64,000 bases of DNA from Avimicrobium caecorum (GTDB lineage: Bacteria; Bacillota; Clostridia; Oscillospirales; Ruminococcaceae), in contig CAJFNJ010000038.1 in assembly GCA_904394705.1 (NCBI GenBank), positions 1-64,000 on the forward strand, written 5' to 3'. Shown here piece after piece: positions 24,148 through 31,693 of this stretch (position 1 is the first letter of the stretch; each line of letters starts with the position of its first letter). Made by a program: the position numbers and the translations under genes. The notes under the pieces are model-generated. The model was given only the letters and a program-made list of their open reading frames with translations, made no database searches and was not told the origin of the DNA.

Positions 24148-24725
24148 AAGGAAAGCAACCAGAGCTTCCGAGCAAGAGTCAGAAGGAAAACAAAAGATAG
24201 GAGGCGTCGCCAATGTACGAGGAACCGAAGCATTCAGACGCCTGCACCGCAGGTTCTGACCGATAGCCGCAACGGGCAATATCCGGGGAGTAAAAACAGA
24301 TGAGTGAAACAGATCTCCCCATAATCCACAGGTGATAACCATAGCTTGCCGAAGGAGCGGTCCGACAGAACACAGGCTGACCCGATAACAGAGAGTCGGG
24401 ATGTCCTGGCAGAGCAGGCCGAACACGACAACTTGAAAACGGTATGAGAGTGCCAATGTTTTCAGGTCCATGACAAGTGAATAATAAAGAAGCAAAAGTC
24501 AAGGATACAATTTGATACAAGGTGAGTCCGATGAACGCATAAGATCCGATCATAATAAGGATTCATAAACAAAAGCCCAATTGTAAAACGGAAAACCACG
24601 AATGAAAAAAGAGGCAGTCCGGTCGGGCTGGAGTGATTAGTCAGTCAGACCATGGACAGGTATCATAAATGAATGTAGACTTTGCGATATAAAAAGCCAC
24701 CCCAGATGATGAGGTGGCTTTTTGC
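24148..24725 (+). ncRNA. Large structured non-coding RNA candidate
   Basis: A strong promoter and an intrinsic terminator bound ~575 nt with no supported long ORF. Helices visible by eye are AGGCGTC/GACGCCT (24202-24208 / 24237-24243) with inner AATG/CATT, GGGGAG/CTCCCC (24275-24280 / 24315-24320), CCCGA/TCGGG near 24381-24400, CCTG/CAGG (24405-24418), TGAAAAC-GGTA/TGCC-GTTTTCA (24434-24464), ATGAA/TTCAT (24531-24535 / 24562-24566), and GTCCGGTC with GACC-AT-GGAC (24617-24657). The region is more A-rich than its surroundings. It does not match RNase P, tmRNA or SRP RNA as I know them. A 17-codon ORF at 24213-24266 has AGGAGG 8 nt before its ATG and could be a leader peptide. Confidence 0.65.
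24694..24724 (+). terminator. Terminator of the long non-coding unit
   Basis: A perfect 8-bp stem (AAGCCACC / GGTGGCTT) is followed by TTTTT. Confidence 0.85.
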
Positions 24726-24781
24726 TGTGCTTTTTTAACATTCAGCCAAAAATTATTTACAAAAAATTTCAGGGGAAGGCT

Positions 24782-24810
24782 TTTACAAACCAGGACTTTT
24801 GCGCTACAAT
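24782..24810 (+). promoter_or_regulatory. Promoter of cyclophilin gene
   Basis: TTTACA (24782-24787), 17 bp and TACAAT (24805-24810). The gene therefore does not depend on the upstream non-coding unit. Confidence 0.7.
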
Positions 24811-24898
24811 ATTCTGGTACCAAAATTCCAGAAAAGCCTGGTGTTTGTCTGATACAGAATCAGCGCGCCATGGCAGATGGAGAGGAGAATTTCAAAGC

Positions 24899-25678
24899 AT
24901 GCCGAAACAGCTTGCATTGCTGCTTGCGGCGGTGCTGACAGTGGGTCTGGTGACAGCCTGCAGCCCGTCGGGGGAGGAATCCTCCCAGAGCCAGAGCAGC
25001 TCATCGTCCCAGAGCCAGTCGGCTGAAACCACCGGCAGCTCGGATTATCTTTTTGAGGAGGGTTCCACATTGCTTCAGTTCACAAAACCTGCTGACGACG
25101 CACAGATTGCGGTTGTCACCACTTCCATGGGTGAGATTCAGATCATGTTCTTCCCCGAACAGGCTCCCAAGGCAGTGGAGAACTTCACTACCCTGGCAGA
25201 AAAGGGGTATTACAACGGCCTGCGGTTCCATCGGGTCATTGATGGCTTCATGATCCAGGGCGGCGACCCCAACGGCAACGGCACCGGCGGTCAGAGCATC
25301 TGGGGTGAGCCGTTTGAAGATGAGTTCTCCAAGGAACTGCACAACTTCCGCGGCGCCCTGTCCATGGCAAACAGCGGTGAAAACACCAATGGCAGCCAGT
25401 TCTTCATTGTACAGGCCAACACCACCGATCCGTCGCTGATCAGCCAGATGAATGGCCTGCCCGATGTATTCGGCGATGAGGTTGCTGCCAAGTACGAGGA
25501 GATCGGCGGTACTCCCTGGCTGGATTACCGTCACACTGTCTTTGGTCAGGTGATCAAGGGCATGGATGTGGTAGATGCCATTGCCGGCGTTGAAACCGAT
25601 GCAAACGATATGCCCGTGGATGATGTCATCATCGAGAATATTGAGTTCAAGACCTTCGGCGAGCTGTATAACGGCTAA
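24899..25678 (+). CDS. Cyclophilin-type peptidyl-prolyl isomerase lipoprotein
   Basis: This 259-residue lipoprotein (lipobox VTAC) has a Ser/Gln-rich linker of ~35 residues followed by a cyclophilin domain. The active-site stretch FHRVIDGFMIQGGDPNGNGTGG and the GSQFFIVQ segment are intact. It should speed folding of exported proteins on the outer membrane face. GAGAGGAG is 11 nt before the ATG at 24899; longer in-frame starts would put codons in the promoter. Confidence 0.92.
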   Translation: MPKQLALLLAAVLTVGLVTACSPSGEESSQSQSSSSSQSQSAETTGSSDYLFEEGSTLLQFTKPADDAQIAVVTTSMGEIQIMFFPEQAPKAVENFTTLAEKGYYNGLRFHRVIDGFMIQGGDPNGNGTGGQSIWGEPFEDEFSKELHNFRGALSMANSGENTNGSQFFIVQANTTDPSLISQMNGLPDVFGDEVAAKYEEIGGTPWLDYRHTVFGQVIKGMDVVDAIAGVETDANDMPVDDVIIENIEFKTFGELYNG

Positions 25679-25700
25679 GCCGATCGCCCGGACGATCAAA

Positions 25701-25731
25701 GGGAGAGGCAGGAATGCCTCTCCCTTTTTTT
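25701..25731 (+). terminator. Terminator of cyclophilin gene
   Basis: A perfect 10-bp stem (GGGAGAGGCA / TGCCTCTCCC) with loop GGAA is followed by seven T. Confidence 0.9.
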
Positions 25732-25740
25732 GCTGCGCAG

Positions 25741-26015
25741 AAGCTGGGAAAGCTGAGCGGGCTTTTCCATCAGCGCATGCCGGGGACACTTGCTTTATAG
25801 CTCTCCGTCCCGGAAACCGCACAGCCCACCGCTGGGGCACTGTGGGGGCACTGGCGCTTTCGCACTACCCAGCCGGAAGCAGGGAAGCCGAGCGGGCTTT
25901 TCCCCAGAGCCCGCCGGGGACACTGTTTTATGGCTCGCTGCTTAGGAAACCGCACAGTCCATTGCCGGTGCTGTGGGGCTATGGACGCTTCCGCATCACA
26001 CTGCCGGGAATGGAA
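25741..26015. repeat. Two imperfect tandem copies of a ~138-bp repeat
   Basis: Copy 1 (about 25741-25879) and copy 2 (about 25880-26015) align along their length: GGGAA(A)GC.GAGCGGGCTTTTCC, GCCGGGGACACT, TTTTATGGCTC or TTTATAGCTC, GGAAACCGCACAG, and a GC-rich end before CCGG. There is no ribosome site or persuasive ORF. It looks like an intergenic repeat family element that has duplicated in place; copies elsewhere in the genome are expected. Confidence 0.65.
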
Positions 26016-26029
26016 GCCATGCCATAAAA

Positions 26030-26058
26030 GAAAAAAAGCGGAGGAAGTTTCCTCCGCT
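26030..26058 (-). terminator. Terminator of the fhs-upp operon
   Basis: The 9-bp stem AGCGGAGGA/TCCTCCGCT is followed on the minus strand by a run of T. Confidence 0.85.
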
Positions 26059-26078
26059 TTTCTGATTCACGACAGGGA

Positions 26079-26711
26079 TTACTTGGTGCCGAAGATACGG
26101 TCGCCGGCATCGCCCAGGCCGGGAATGATGTACTTGTGCTCGTCCAGATGGTCATCCAGGGAAGCGCAGTAGATCTTCACATCGGGGTGAGCGTCCTGCA
26201 GAGCCCGCAGACCCTCGGGAGCGGCAATGATGCACATGAACTTGATGTTCTTGACACCCCGGGCCTTGATCTGGGTGATGGCATCAATGGCAGAACCACC
26301 GGTTGCCAGCATGGGATCGAGGACAATGACTTCACGGTTGGCAATGTCATTGGGGAGCTTGCAGTAGTATTCCACCGGCAGAGCGGTCTCGGGGTCACGG
26401 TACAGACCGATATGACCTACCTTGGCAGCAGGAACCAGCTGCATAACACCGTCCACCATGCCCAGACCGGCACGCAGGATCGGTACAAAGGCCAGCTTGC
26501 GGCCCGAGATCACCTGAGTCTTGGTGACAGCCATGGGAGTTTCGATCTCCACTTCCTTGAGGGGGAGGTCACGGGTTGCTTCATAGCAGAGCAGCATGGT
26601 GATCTCTGCGATCAGTTCCCGGAATTCCTTGGAGCCGGTGTTCTTGTCCCGGAGCAGGGTCAGCTTGTGCTGGATCAGCGGATGGTCCGCAATGAAGGGG
26701 GTAATAGCCAT
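26079..26711 (-). CDS. upp: Uracil phosphoribosyltransferase
   Basis: This 210-residue enzyme converts uracil and PRPP to UMP (pyrimidine salvage). It shows the PRPP-binding LDPMLATGGSAIDAI motif, the flexible VPILRAGLGMV segment and the uracil-binding C terminus YIIPGLGDAGDRIFGTK. It is the last gene of fhs-tsaE-tsaB-rpiB-upp, 65 bp after rpiB. Confidence 0.97.
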   Translation of the reverse strand: MAITPFIADHPLIQHKLTLLRDKNTGSKEFRELIAEITMLLCYEATRDLPLKEVEIETPMAVTKTQVISGRKLAFVPILRAGLGMVDGVMQLVPAAKVGHIGLYRDPETALPVEYYCKLPNDIANREVIVLDPMLATGGSAIDAITQIKARGVKNIKFMCIIAAPEGLRALQDAHPDVKIYCASLDDHLDEHKYIIPGLGDAGDRIFGTK

Positions 26712-26776
26712 ATAAAAAACTCCTCTCGATATAGGTTTATCAGCAAAAGACGGAACCGCCTTTTCTCATACAGGAA

Positions 26777-27214
26777 TCACTGTTCCAGGGCAGTGAGCTT
26801 ATCCACACGGCGCTGATGCCGTCCGCCCTCAAAGGAAGCGGACAGGAACTCATCCACCATCTGGCAGGCCAGGCCAGGACCTACAACACGGCCGCCCATG
26901 CACAGTACATTGGCGTCATTGTGCATGCGGGTGGCACGGGCACTGAAGCAATCGGAGCAGCAGGCTGCCCGGATGCCCTTGTGCTTATTGGCGGCAATGG
27001 AGATGCCAATGCCGGTGCCGCAGAACAGCAGCGCAAAGGTGCACTCGCCGCTGGTTACCGCTTTGCAGGGGGCATCCGCCATATCGGGATAGTCACAGGA
27101 TTCGGTGCTGTGGCAGCCGAAGTCCACATATTCGATGCCCTTTTCGTCCAGGTGTTTTTTTACTTCTTCCTTGAGCAGATAACCGCCATGGTCACAGCCA
27201 AGTGCCAATTTCAT
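26777..27214 (-). CDS. rpiB: Ribose-5-phosphate isomerase B
   Basis: This 145-residue RpiB-family protein has the ALGCDHGGYLLKE start and the catalytic-loop FCGTGIGISIAANK with its cysteine. It interconverts ribose-5-phosphate and ribulose-5-phosphate, feeding PRPP synthesis. It lies 6 bp behind tsaB and upstream of upp. Confidence 0.95.
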   Translation of the reverse strand: MKLALGCDHGGYLLKEEVKKHLDEKGIEYVDFGCHSTESCDYPDMADAPCKAVTSGECTFALLFCGTGIGISIAANKHKGIRAACCSDCFSARATRMHNDANVLCMGGRVVGPGLACQMVDEFLSASFEGGRHQRRVDKLTALEQ

Positions 27215-27220
27215 AAACCC

Positions 27221-27931
27221 TCACTCGCCTTTCTGCTGCCGGAGCTTGAGCTCCCGTTCAGCCTGGGGCAGCCGCAGATAGACCGGCGCCAGTTCCCCGG
27301 CAGAAACGGTCTTGCCCTCTGCCAGCAGCGATGCCGCCAGCTCTGCCATGGCTCCTGCCCGCTGATGCAGCAGATGGTCCGGCGCCATGGAGAGGTTCTC
27401 CAGCTGTCCTTCAAATTTATTATAACAGAGCATGGCTCCGTCGCCTACCAGAATTTTCGGTTCTGCCCCATATTCTGCCAGATGTTCCCGCAGCTCGTCC
27501 GCCGCAATGGCACAGTCATCCATCAGCCGGTGCATTTTCCCGTTTTCCCACCGGAACAGGGCGGTGTAGACCTGTCCCACCCGGGCATCCATCACCGGAC
27601 AGATCAGTCCGGGCCAGCCCCGGAGATTCCAGGCCAGCCCCTCCAGAGTGGAGAGGGGGATACAGGGCTTGCCCAGGGCAAAGCCCATGCCCTTGACCAT
27701 CGCCATACCGATGCGCAGTCCGGTAAAGGACCCCGGTCCGGCTGTGACTGCCAGGGCATCCATCTCCTCCAGGGTGCGGGAACAGTCTGCCAGCAGATTT
27801 TCTGCCATGGGCAGGCTGGTGACCGAATGGGTGCGTCCGGTGTTCTGCCAGCAGTCCGCCAGCAGGTGACCGTCCTCCCATACCGCCGCCGAAGCCGCCT
27901 TGGAGGAGGTATCCAGTACAAAGATCTTCAC
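27221..27931 (-). CDS. tsaB: t6A synthesis partner TsaB
   Basis: This 236-residue ASKHA-fold protein lacks catalytic metal ligands and scaffolds TsaD in threonylcarbamoyl transfer. Diagnostic segments are VLDTSSKAASAAVW, THSVTSLPM, VTAGPGSFTGLRIGM and MDARVGQVYTALF. Its start overlaps the tsaE stop by 4 nt (ATGA). Confidence 0.95.
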   Translation of the reverse strand: MKIFVLDTSSKAASAAVWEDGHLLADCWQNTGRTHSVTSLPMAENLLADCSRTLEEMDALAVTAGPGSFTGLRIGMAMVKGMGFALGKPCIPLSTLEGLAWNLRGWPGLICPVMDARVGQVYTALFRWENGKMHRLMDDCAIAADELREHLAEYGAEPKILVGDGAMLCYNKFEGQLENLSMAPDHLLHQRAGAMAELAASLLAEGKTVSAGELAPVYLRLPQAERELKLRQQKGE

Positions 27932-28359
27932 TTTCCGGCACCTCCTTCAATGGTGATGGAACGGCTCTCGTCCCCGAGGCGTTCAAAGGTGATATAAATG
28001 GTGCCCTCGGGCAGGGCGCCGTCGATATTTTCGCTCCACTCCAGCGCCAGGACGCCGCCGAGGTCGAGATAGTCGAAAAAGCCGGTGGAATAGAGGGCGT
28101 CAAAGCTCTCCACCCGGTACATATCAAAGTGCCAGAGCGGGAGCCGACCGCCCCGGTATTCATTGACCAGGGCAAAGGTGGGACTGGATACTTCGGCGGG
28201 GTCGATGCCCAGACCGGCGGCAAGCCCCCGTGTAAAACAGGTCTTGCCCATGCCCAGTCCGCCCCGGAAAGCCAGCACTTCGCCGCCCCGGAGGGTCTTT
28301 GCAAACTCCGCGGCGATCTGTTCGGTCTCTGCCGGGGAGGAACTGATGAATTTCTGCAA
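27928..28359 (-). CDS. tsaE: t6A synthesis ATPase TsaE
   Basis: This P-loop ATPase of 143 residues drives turnover of the TsaBD complex. The Walker A motif is GGLGMGKT, followed by SSPTFALVNEY and HFDMYRV. The best start is the TTG at 28359, 9 nt after AAAGGAG; earlier in-frame codons overlap fhs and are not conserved. It is coupled to tsaB by a 4-nt overlap. Confidence 0.93.
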   Translation of the reverse strand: MQKFISSSPAETEQIAAEFAKTLRGGEVLAFRGGLGMGKTCFTRGLAAGLGIDPAEVSSPTFALVNEYRGGRLPLWHFDMYRVESFDALYSTGFFDYLDLGGVLALEWSENIDGALPEGTIYITFERLGDESRSITIEGGAGK

Positions 28360-28390
28360 ATTGGTTACGCTCCTTTTGATTTGGGAAAAA

Positions 28391-30058
28391 TCAGAACAGA
28401 CCCAGGATCTGACCGTCCTCGTCCACATCGATCTGATTGGCAGCCGGTACCTTGGGCAGGCCGGGCATGGTCATGATGTCGCCGGTCTGGACGACGATGA
28501 AGCCCGCGCCAGCCGACAGCCGTACTTCTCCCACATGGATGGTGAAGCCTTCGGGACGGCCCAGCAGCTTCTGGTTGTCCGACAGGGAGTACTGGGTCTT
28601 TGCCATGCAGATGGGAAGGCCGCCCTTACCCAGGGCAGTGATGTCCTTGATGGCCTTCTTTGCGGCAGCGGAGTATTCCACACCGGCAGCGCCGTAAATC
28701 TCCCGGCAGATGGTTTCGATCTTCTCCTCCACCGGACGATCCAGCTCATAGATGGGATGGAAGTCCGAGGGCTCTTCACAGGCAGCCACGACCTTTTCTG
28801 CCAGGTCCATGGCGCCTTCGCCGCCCTTGGCAAAGTGTTCGCACAGCGAGAAGGCTACGCCGTTCTTTTCCATGGCCTCGGAGAGGACTGCGATTTCGGC
28901 ATCGGTATCGGTGCCGAACCGGTTGATGGCAACCACTACCGGCACGCCGAATTTCTTCATGTTTTCGATATGCTTTTCCAGGTTGGGCAGGCCCTTTTTC
29001 AGTGCCTCCACATTTTCCTGGGAGAGATCGGCCTTGGCGACGCCGCCGTTATACTTGAGGGCACGGATGGTGGCTACCAGCACCACAGCCGACGGCGCCA
29101 GTCCCGCCATGCGGCACTTGATGTCCATGAACTTTTCAGCACCCAGGTCGGAGCCGAAGCCGGCCTCGGTGATGCAGTAGTCTGCCAGCTTCAGGGCCAG
29201 CTTGGTGGCACGCACCGAGTTGCAGCCGTGGGCGATGTTGGCAAAGGGACCGCCGTGCATCAGGGCAGGGGTGTTCTCCAGGGTCTGGATCAGATTGGGC
29301 TTGATGGCGTCCTTGAGCAGGGCGGTCATCGAACCTTCAGCCTTGAGATCCCGGCAGTAGACCGGATCTCCGGCATAGGTATAGGCCACCAGAATATCGC
29401 CCAGACGCTTCTTGAGGTCGGGCAGGTCCGCAGCCAGGCAGAGGATCGCCATCACCTCACTGGCTACGGTGATCTGGAAGCCATCTTCTCTGGGGGTGCC
29501 GTTTGCCTTGCCGCCCAGACCGATGATGGTGTGGCGCAGGGCACGGTCGTTCATATCCAGGCAGCGCTTGAAGAGAATGCGGCGGGGGTCGATGCCCAGT
29601 ACATTGCCCTGCTGGATATGGTTGTCGATGAGGGCGCAGAGCAGGTTGTTGGCGGCGGTGATGGCATGCATATCGCCGGTGAAGTGGAGGTTGATGTCCT
29701 CCATGGGGACAACCTGGGAATAGCCGCCGCCGGCAGCACCGCCCTTGACGCCGAATACCGGGCCGAGAGAGGGCTCACGCAGGGCGATGATAGCCTTCTT
29801 GCCGATGCGGGGCATCGCCTCGCCCAGACCTACGGTGGTGGTGGTTTTGCCCTCACCGGCGGGAGTGGGGTTGATGGCGGTAACCAGGATCAGTTTGCCG
29901 TTTTCCCGGTCAGCCAGACGCTTGTAGATGCTTTCGGAAAGCTTGGCCTTATAGCGTCCATAGGGCTCCAGTTCTTCGGGCAGCACACCGAGAGACTGCG
30001 CGATCTGGTCGATGGGCAGCATCTTGGCTGCGGAAGCGATTTCAATGTCACTGAGCAT
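28391..30058 (-). CDS. fhs: Formate-tetrahydrofolate ligase
   Basis: This 555-residue ATP-dependent enzyme makes 10-formyl-tetrahydrofolate from formate. It shows the P-loop TPAGEGKTTTTVGL, REPSLGPVFGVKGGAAGGGYSQV and HFTGDMHAITAANNLL. It is the first gene of the operon and lies 31 bp before tsaE. The role with t6A and uracil salvage genes is likely operonic convenience rather than pathway. Confidence 0.98.
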   Translation of the reverse strand: MLSDIEIASAAKMLPIDQIAQSLGVLPEELEPYGRYKAKLSESIYKRLADRENGKLILVTAINPTPAGEGKTTTTVGLGEAMPRIGKKAIIALREPSLGPVFGVKGGAAGGGYSQVVPMEDINLHFTGDMHAITAANNLLCALIDNHIQQGNVLGIDPRRILFKRCLDMNDRALRHTIIGLGGKANGTPREDGFQITVASEVMAILCLAADLPDLKKRLGDILVAYTYAGDPVYCRDLKAEGSMTALLKDAIKPNLIQTLENTPALMHGGPFANIAHGCNSVRATKLALKLADYCITEAGFGSDLGAEKFMDIKCRMAGLAPSAVVLVATIRALKYNGGVAKADLSQENVEALKKGLPNLEKHIENMKKFGVPVVVAINRFGTDTDAEIAVLSEAMEKNGVAFSLCEHFAKGGEGAMDLAEKVVAACEEPSDFHPIYELDRPVEEKIETICREIYGAAGVEYSAAAKKAIKDITALGKGGLPICMAKTQYSLSDNQKLLGRPEGFTIHVGEVRLSAGAGFIVVQTGDIMTMPGLPKVPAANQIDVDEDGQILGLF

Positions 30059-30218
30059 GATTTCGTTTGACCTCCTTGCGTTTCTTTTGTTTTCTGACTG
30101 TTTTTCACTGAGGCACTGGAAACCCTTTCATCCGAAAGGCTGCTGGAATATCCGGCGGAAAAGCCGGGAGAGATTCCCGGGATTTTCCGGAAAGAACTGT
30201 AATATCCGCTTTTGGGAT
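30059..30218 (-). promoter_or_regulatory. Structured fhs leader
   Basis: Transcription from the promoter at 30219-30247 would give a ~150-nt leader. It contains CGGAAAA/TTTTCCG enclosing CCCGGGA...CCCGG, and a CCTTTC-GGAT-GAAAGG hairpin. A tetrahydrofolate riboswitch was considered because of the gene, but I could not match its conserved core. The ribosome site is AAGGAGG. Confidence 0.4.
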
Positions 30219-30247
30219 ATTATATCACGAAAGCGGCTCCCATACAA
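30219..30247 (-). promoter_or_regulatory. fhs operon promoter
   Basis: On the minus strand TTGTAT, 17 bp and TATAAT. Confidence 0.7.
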
Positions 30248-30303
30248 GAAAGGAAACACCTTCCGTCAGCTGTATCCAAACTGTGAATTCTCCCTTGACC
30301 GGC

Positions 30304-30332
30304 TTGCGCCGGAAAGGTGCGGGGCTTATAAT
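30304..30332 (+). promoter_or_regulatory. Promoter of rodA-like gene
   Basis: TTGCGC (30304-30309), 17 bp and TATAAT (30327-30332). A TTGACC at 30295 is 26 bp from the -10 box and too far. Confidence 0.6.
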
Positions 30333-30387
30333 AAAAAGACAGGGAAAAATCCCGTTCCCGGCTTCTGTCCGGGTGTGGAGGAAACAA

Positions 30388-31506
30388 ATGAAAAAAATCT
30401 GGAGCGGCGTCGTCCGCTATTATAAACTCACCGATAAGATCATCTGGGGGCTGTGTCTGTTTTCGTCCGCCTTCAGTGTCCTGCTGCTCGCCGGCATCTG
30501 GAATTCGGGCTATGTACAGCCCAGCCGGATTGTGGTACAGATCATCGCCGCCGGCCTGGGCTGCTGTGCCATGGTGGTGATCTCCCGCATCGACTACCAG
30601 ACCATGGCGGATCTGTGGCGGTTCCATCTGCCTGCCGCCTATTTCCTGGTGCTGCTCACCTTTATCCTCGGCATCGGGCGTGCCGACGATATGGCCTGGC
30701 TGGAGATCCCCTTTGTGGGGCTCACCTTCCAGCCCTCGGAGCTGCTCAAGCTCTCCTTTATTGTCACCTTTGCCTACCACCTCCAGAAGGTGGATGAGAA
30801 CCTCAATCAGCCGGGCGTCCTGATCCCGGTGCTCTGTCATGCCGCCGCTCCGGTGCTGCTCATCATGCTCCAGGGCGACCATGGTTCTGCCATCGTCTTT
30901 CTGTTCATCGCCTGCGGCATGCTCTTTTCCGCCGGCCTGGCCTGGAAGTATATCCTCACCGCCGGCGGCCTGACCATCGCCGCCTTGCCGGTGATCTGGT
31001 ACGGCCTCATGGACGAGGACAAGCGTATGCGCTTCATCACCCTCTTTAACCCCGACCTCGACCCCACCGGCAGCGGCTATCAGCAGCGGCTGGGACGCAT
31101 TGCCCTGGGTTCGGGCAAGCTCTGGGGCAAGGGCATCTTCTCCGGGAACCATCAGTATGTCCCCGAAATGTACAACGACTTCATCTTCTCCTTCATCGGC
31201 GAGGCGCTGGGCTTTATCGGCTGTCTGGCGGTGCTGGGGATCATTTCGGCGCTCTGCCTGCGGGTTCTGCAGGTGGGCCGCCGGGCCAAGGACCGGCTGG
31301 GACGGTTCATCTGTGTGGGCGTCTTTTCGATGATCGCCGCCCAGACGGTGATGAATGTGGGCATGTGCCTGAGCGTGCTGCCGGTCATCGGCGTCACCCT
31401 GCCGCTCTTCTCGGGCGGCGGCACCTCGGTGGTGGCGACCTATCTGGGCATCGGACTGGCCATGAGCGTTTCCATGCACAACAGCCGCAAGCTCTTCACC
31501 CTGTGA
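30388..31506 (+). CDS. rodA: FtsW/RodA/SpoVE-family SEDS protein, RodA-like
   Basis: This 372-residue polytopic membrane protein is of the SEDS family, peptidoglycan glycosyltransferases working with class B PBPs. Typical segments are PSELLKLSFIV, the GDHGSAIVFLF loop carrying the catalytic-type Asp, GSGKLWGKGIF, DFIFSFIGEALGFIG and the C-terminal PVIGVTLPLFSGGGTS. It starts at ATG 30388 behind GGAGGAA. RodA versus SpoVE or FtsW cannot be settled by eye; its likely PBP2 partner lies with mreBCD 19 kb away. Confidence 0.9.
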   Translation: MKKIWSGVVRYYKLTDKIIWGLCLFSSAFSVLLLAGIWNSGYVQPSRIVVQIIAAGLGCCAMVVISRIDYQTMADLWRFHLPAAYFLVLLTFILGIGRADDMAWLEIPFVGLTFQPSELLKLSFIVTFAYHLQKVDENLNQPGVLIPVLCHAAAPVLLIMLQGDHGSAIVFLFIACGMLFSAGLAWKYILTAGGLTIAALPVIWYGLMDEDKRMRFITLFNPDLDPTGSGYQQRLGRIALGSGKLWGKGIFSGNHQYVPEMYNDFIFSFIGEALGFIGCLAVLGIISALCLRVLQVGRRAKDRLGRFICVGVFSMIAAQTVMNVGMCLSVLPVIGVTLPLFSGGGTSVVATYLGIGLAMSVSMHNSRKLFTL

Positions 31507-31593
31507 GGCGTGAAGAATTTCACAATTCAGCGGGTGTGCCGGGGCGTTTCTTGGGGAAATTGTCCGGAAATTTGACGGGTTCGCTGCAACCTC

Positions 31594-31622
31594 TTGAAAA
31601 AAACGGCGCATATTGCGATAAT
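31594..31622 (+). promoter_or_regulatory. glmU promoter
   Basis: TTGAAA (31594-31599), 17 bp and GATAAT (31617-31622). No terminator is evident between rodA and this point. Confidence 0.6.
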
Positions 31623-31693
31623 AAAGGCAGAGAAGATCGTGCGGCATGAGAAATCCGGCGGTTCATATACTCTCTGTGGAGGTGTTATGAAAA

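Noticed and set aside
24082..24553. Overlapping minus-strand frames across the long non-coding unit
   Set aside because: No ribosome sites, no promoter on that strand, Cys/Ser-rich antisense-like composition, and they compete with one another.
24148..24725. RNase P, tmRNA or group II intron identity for the long RNA unit
   Set aside because: Conserved cores of these RNAs (for example the GAGGAAAGTCC element of RNase P or an intron domain V hairpin) are not present.
30059..30218. Tetrahydrofolate riboswitch in the fhs leader
   Set aside because: The leader is structured and the gene is suggestive, but I could not find the conserved core of that aptamer, so only a structured leader is reported.
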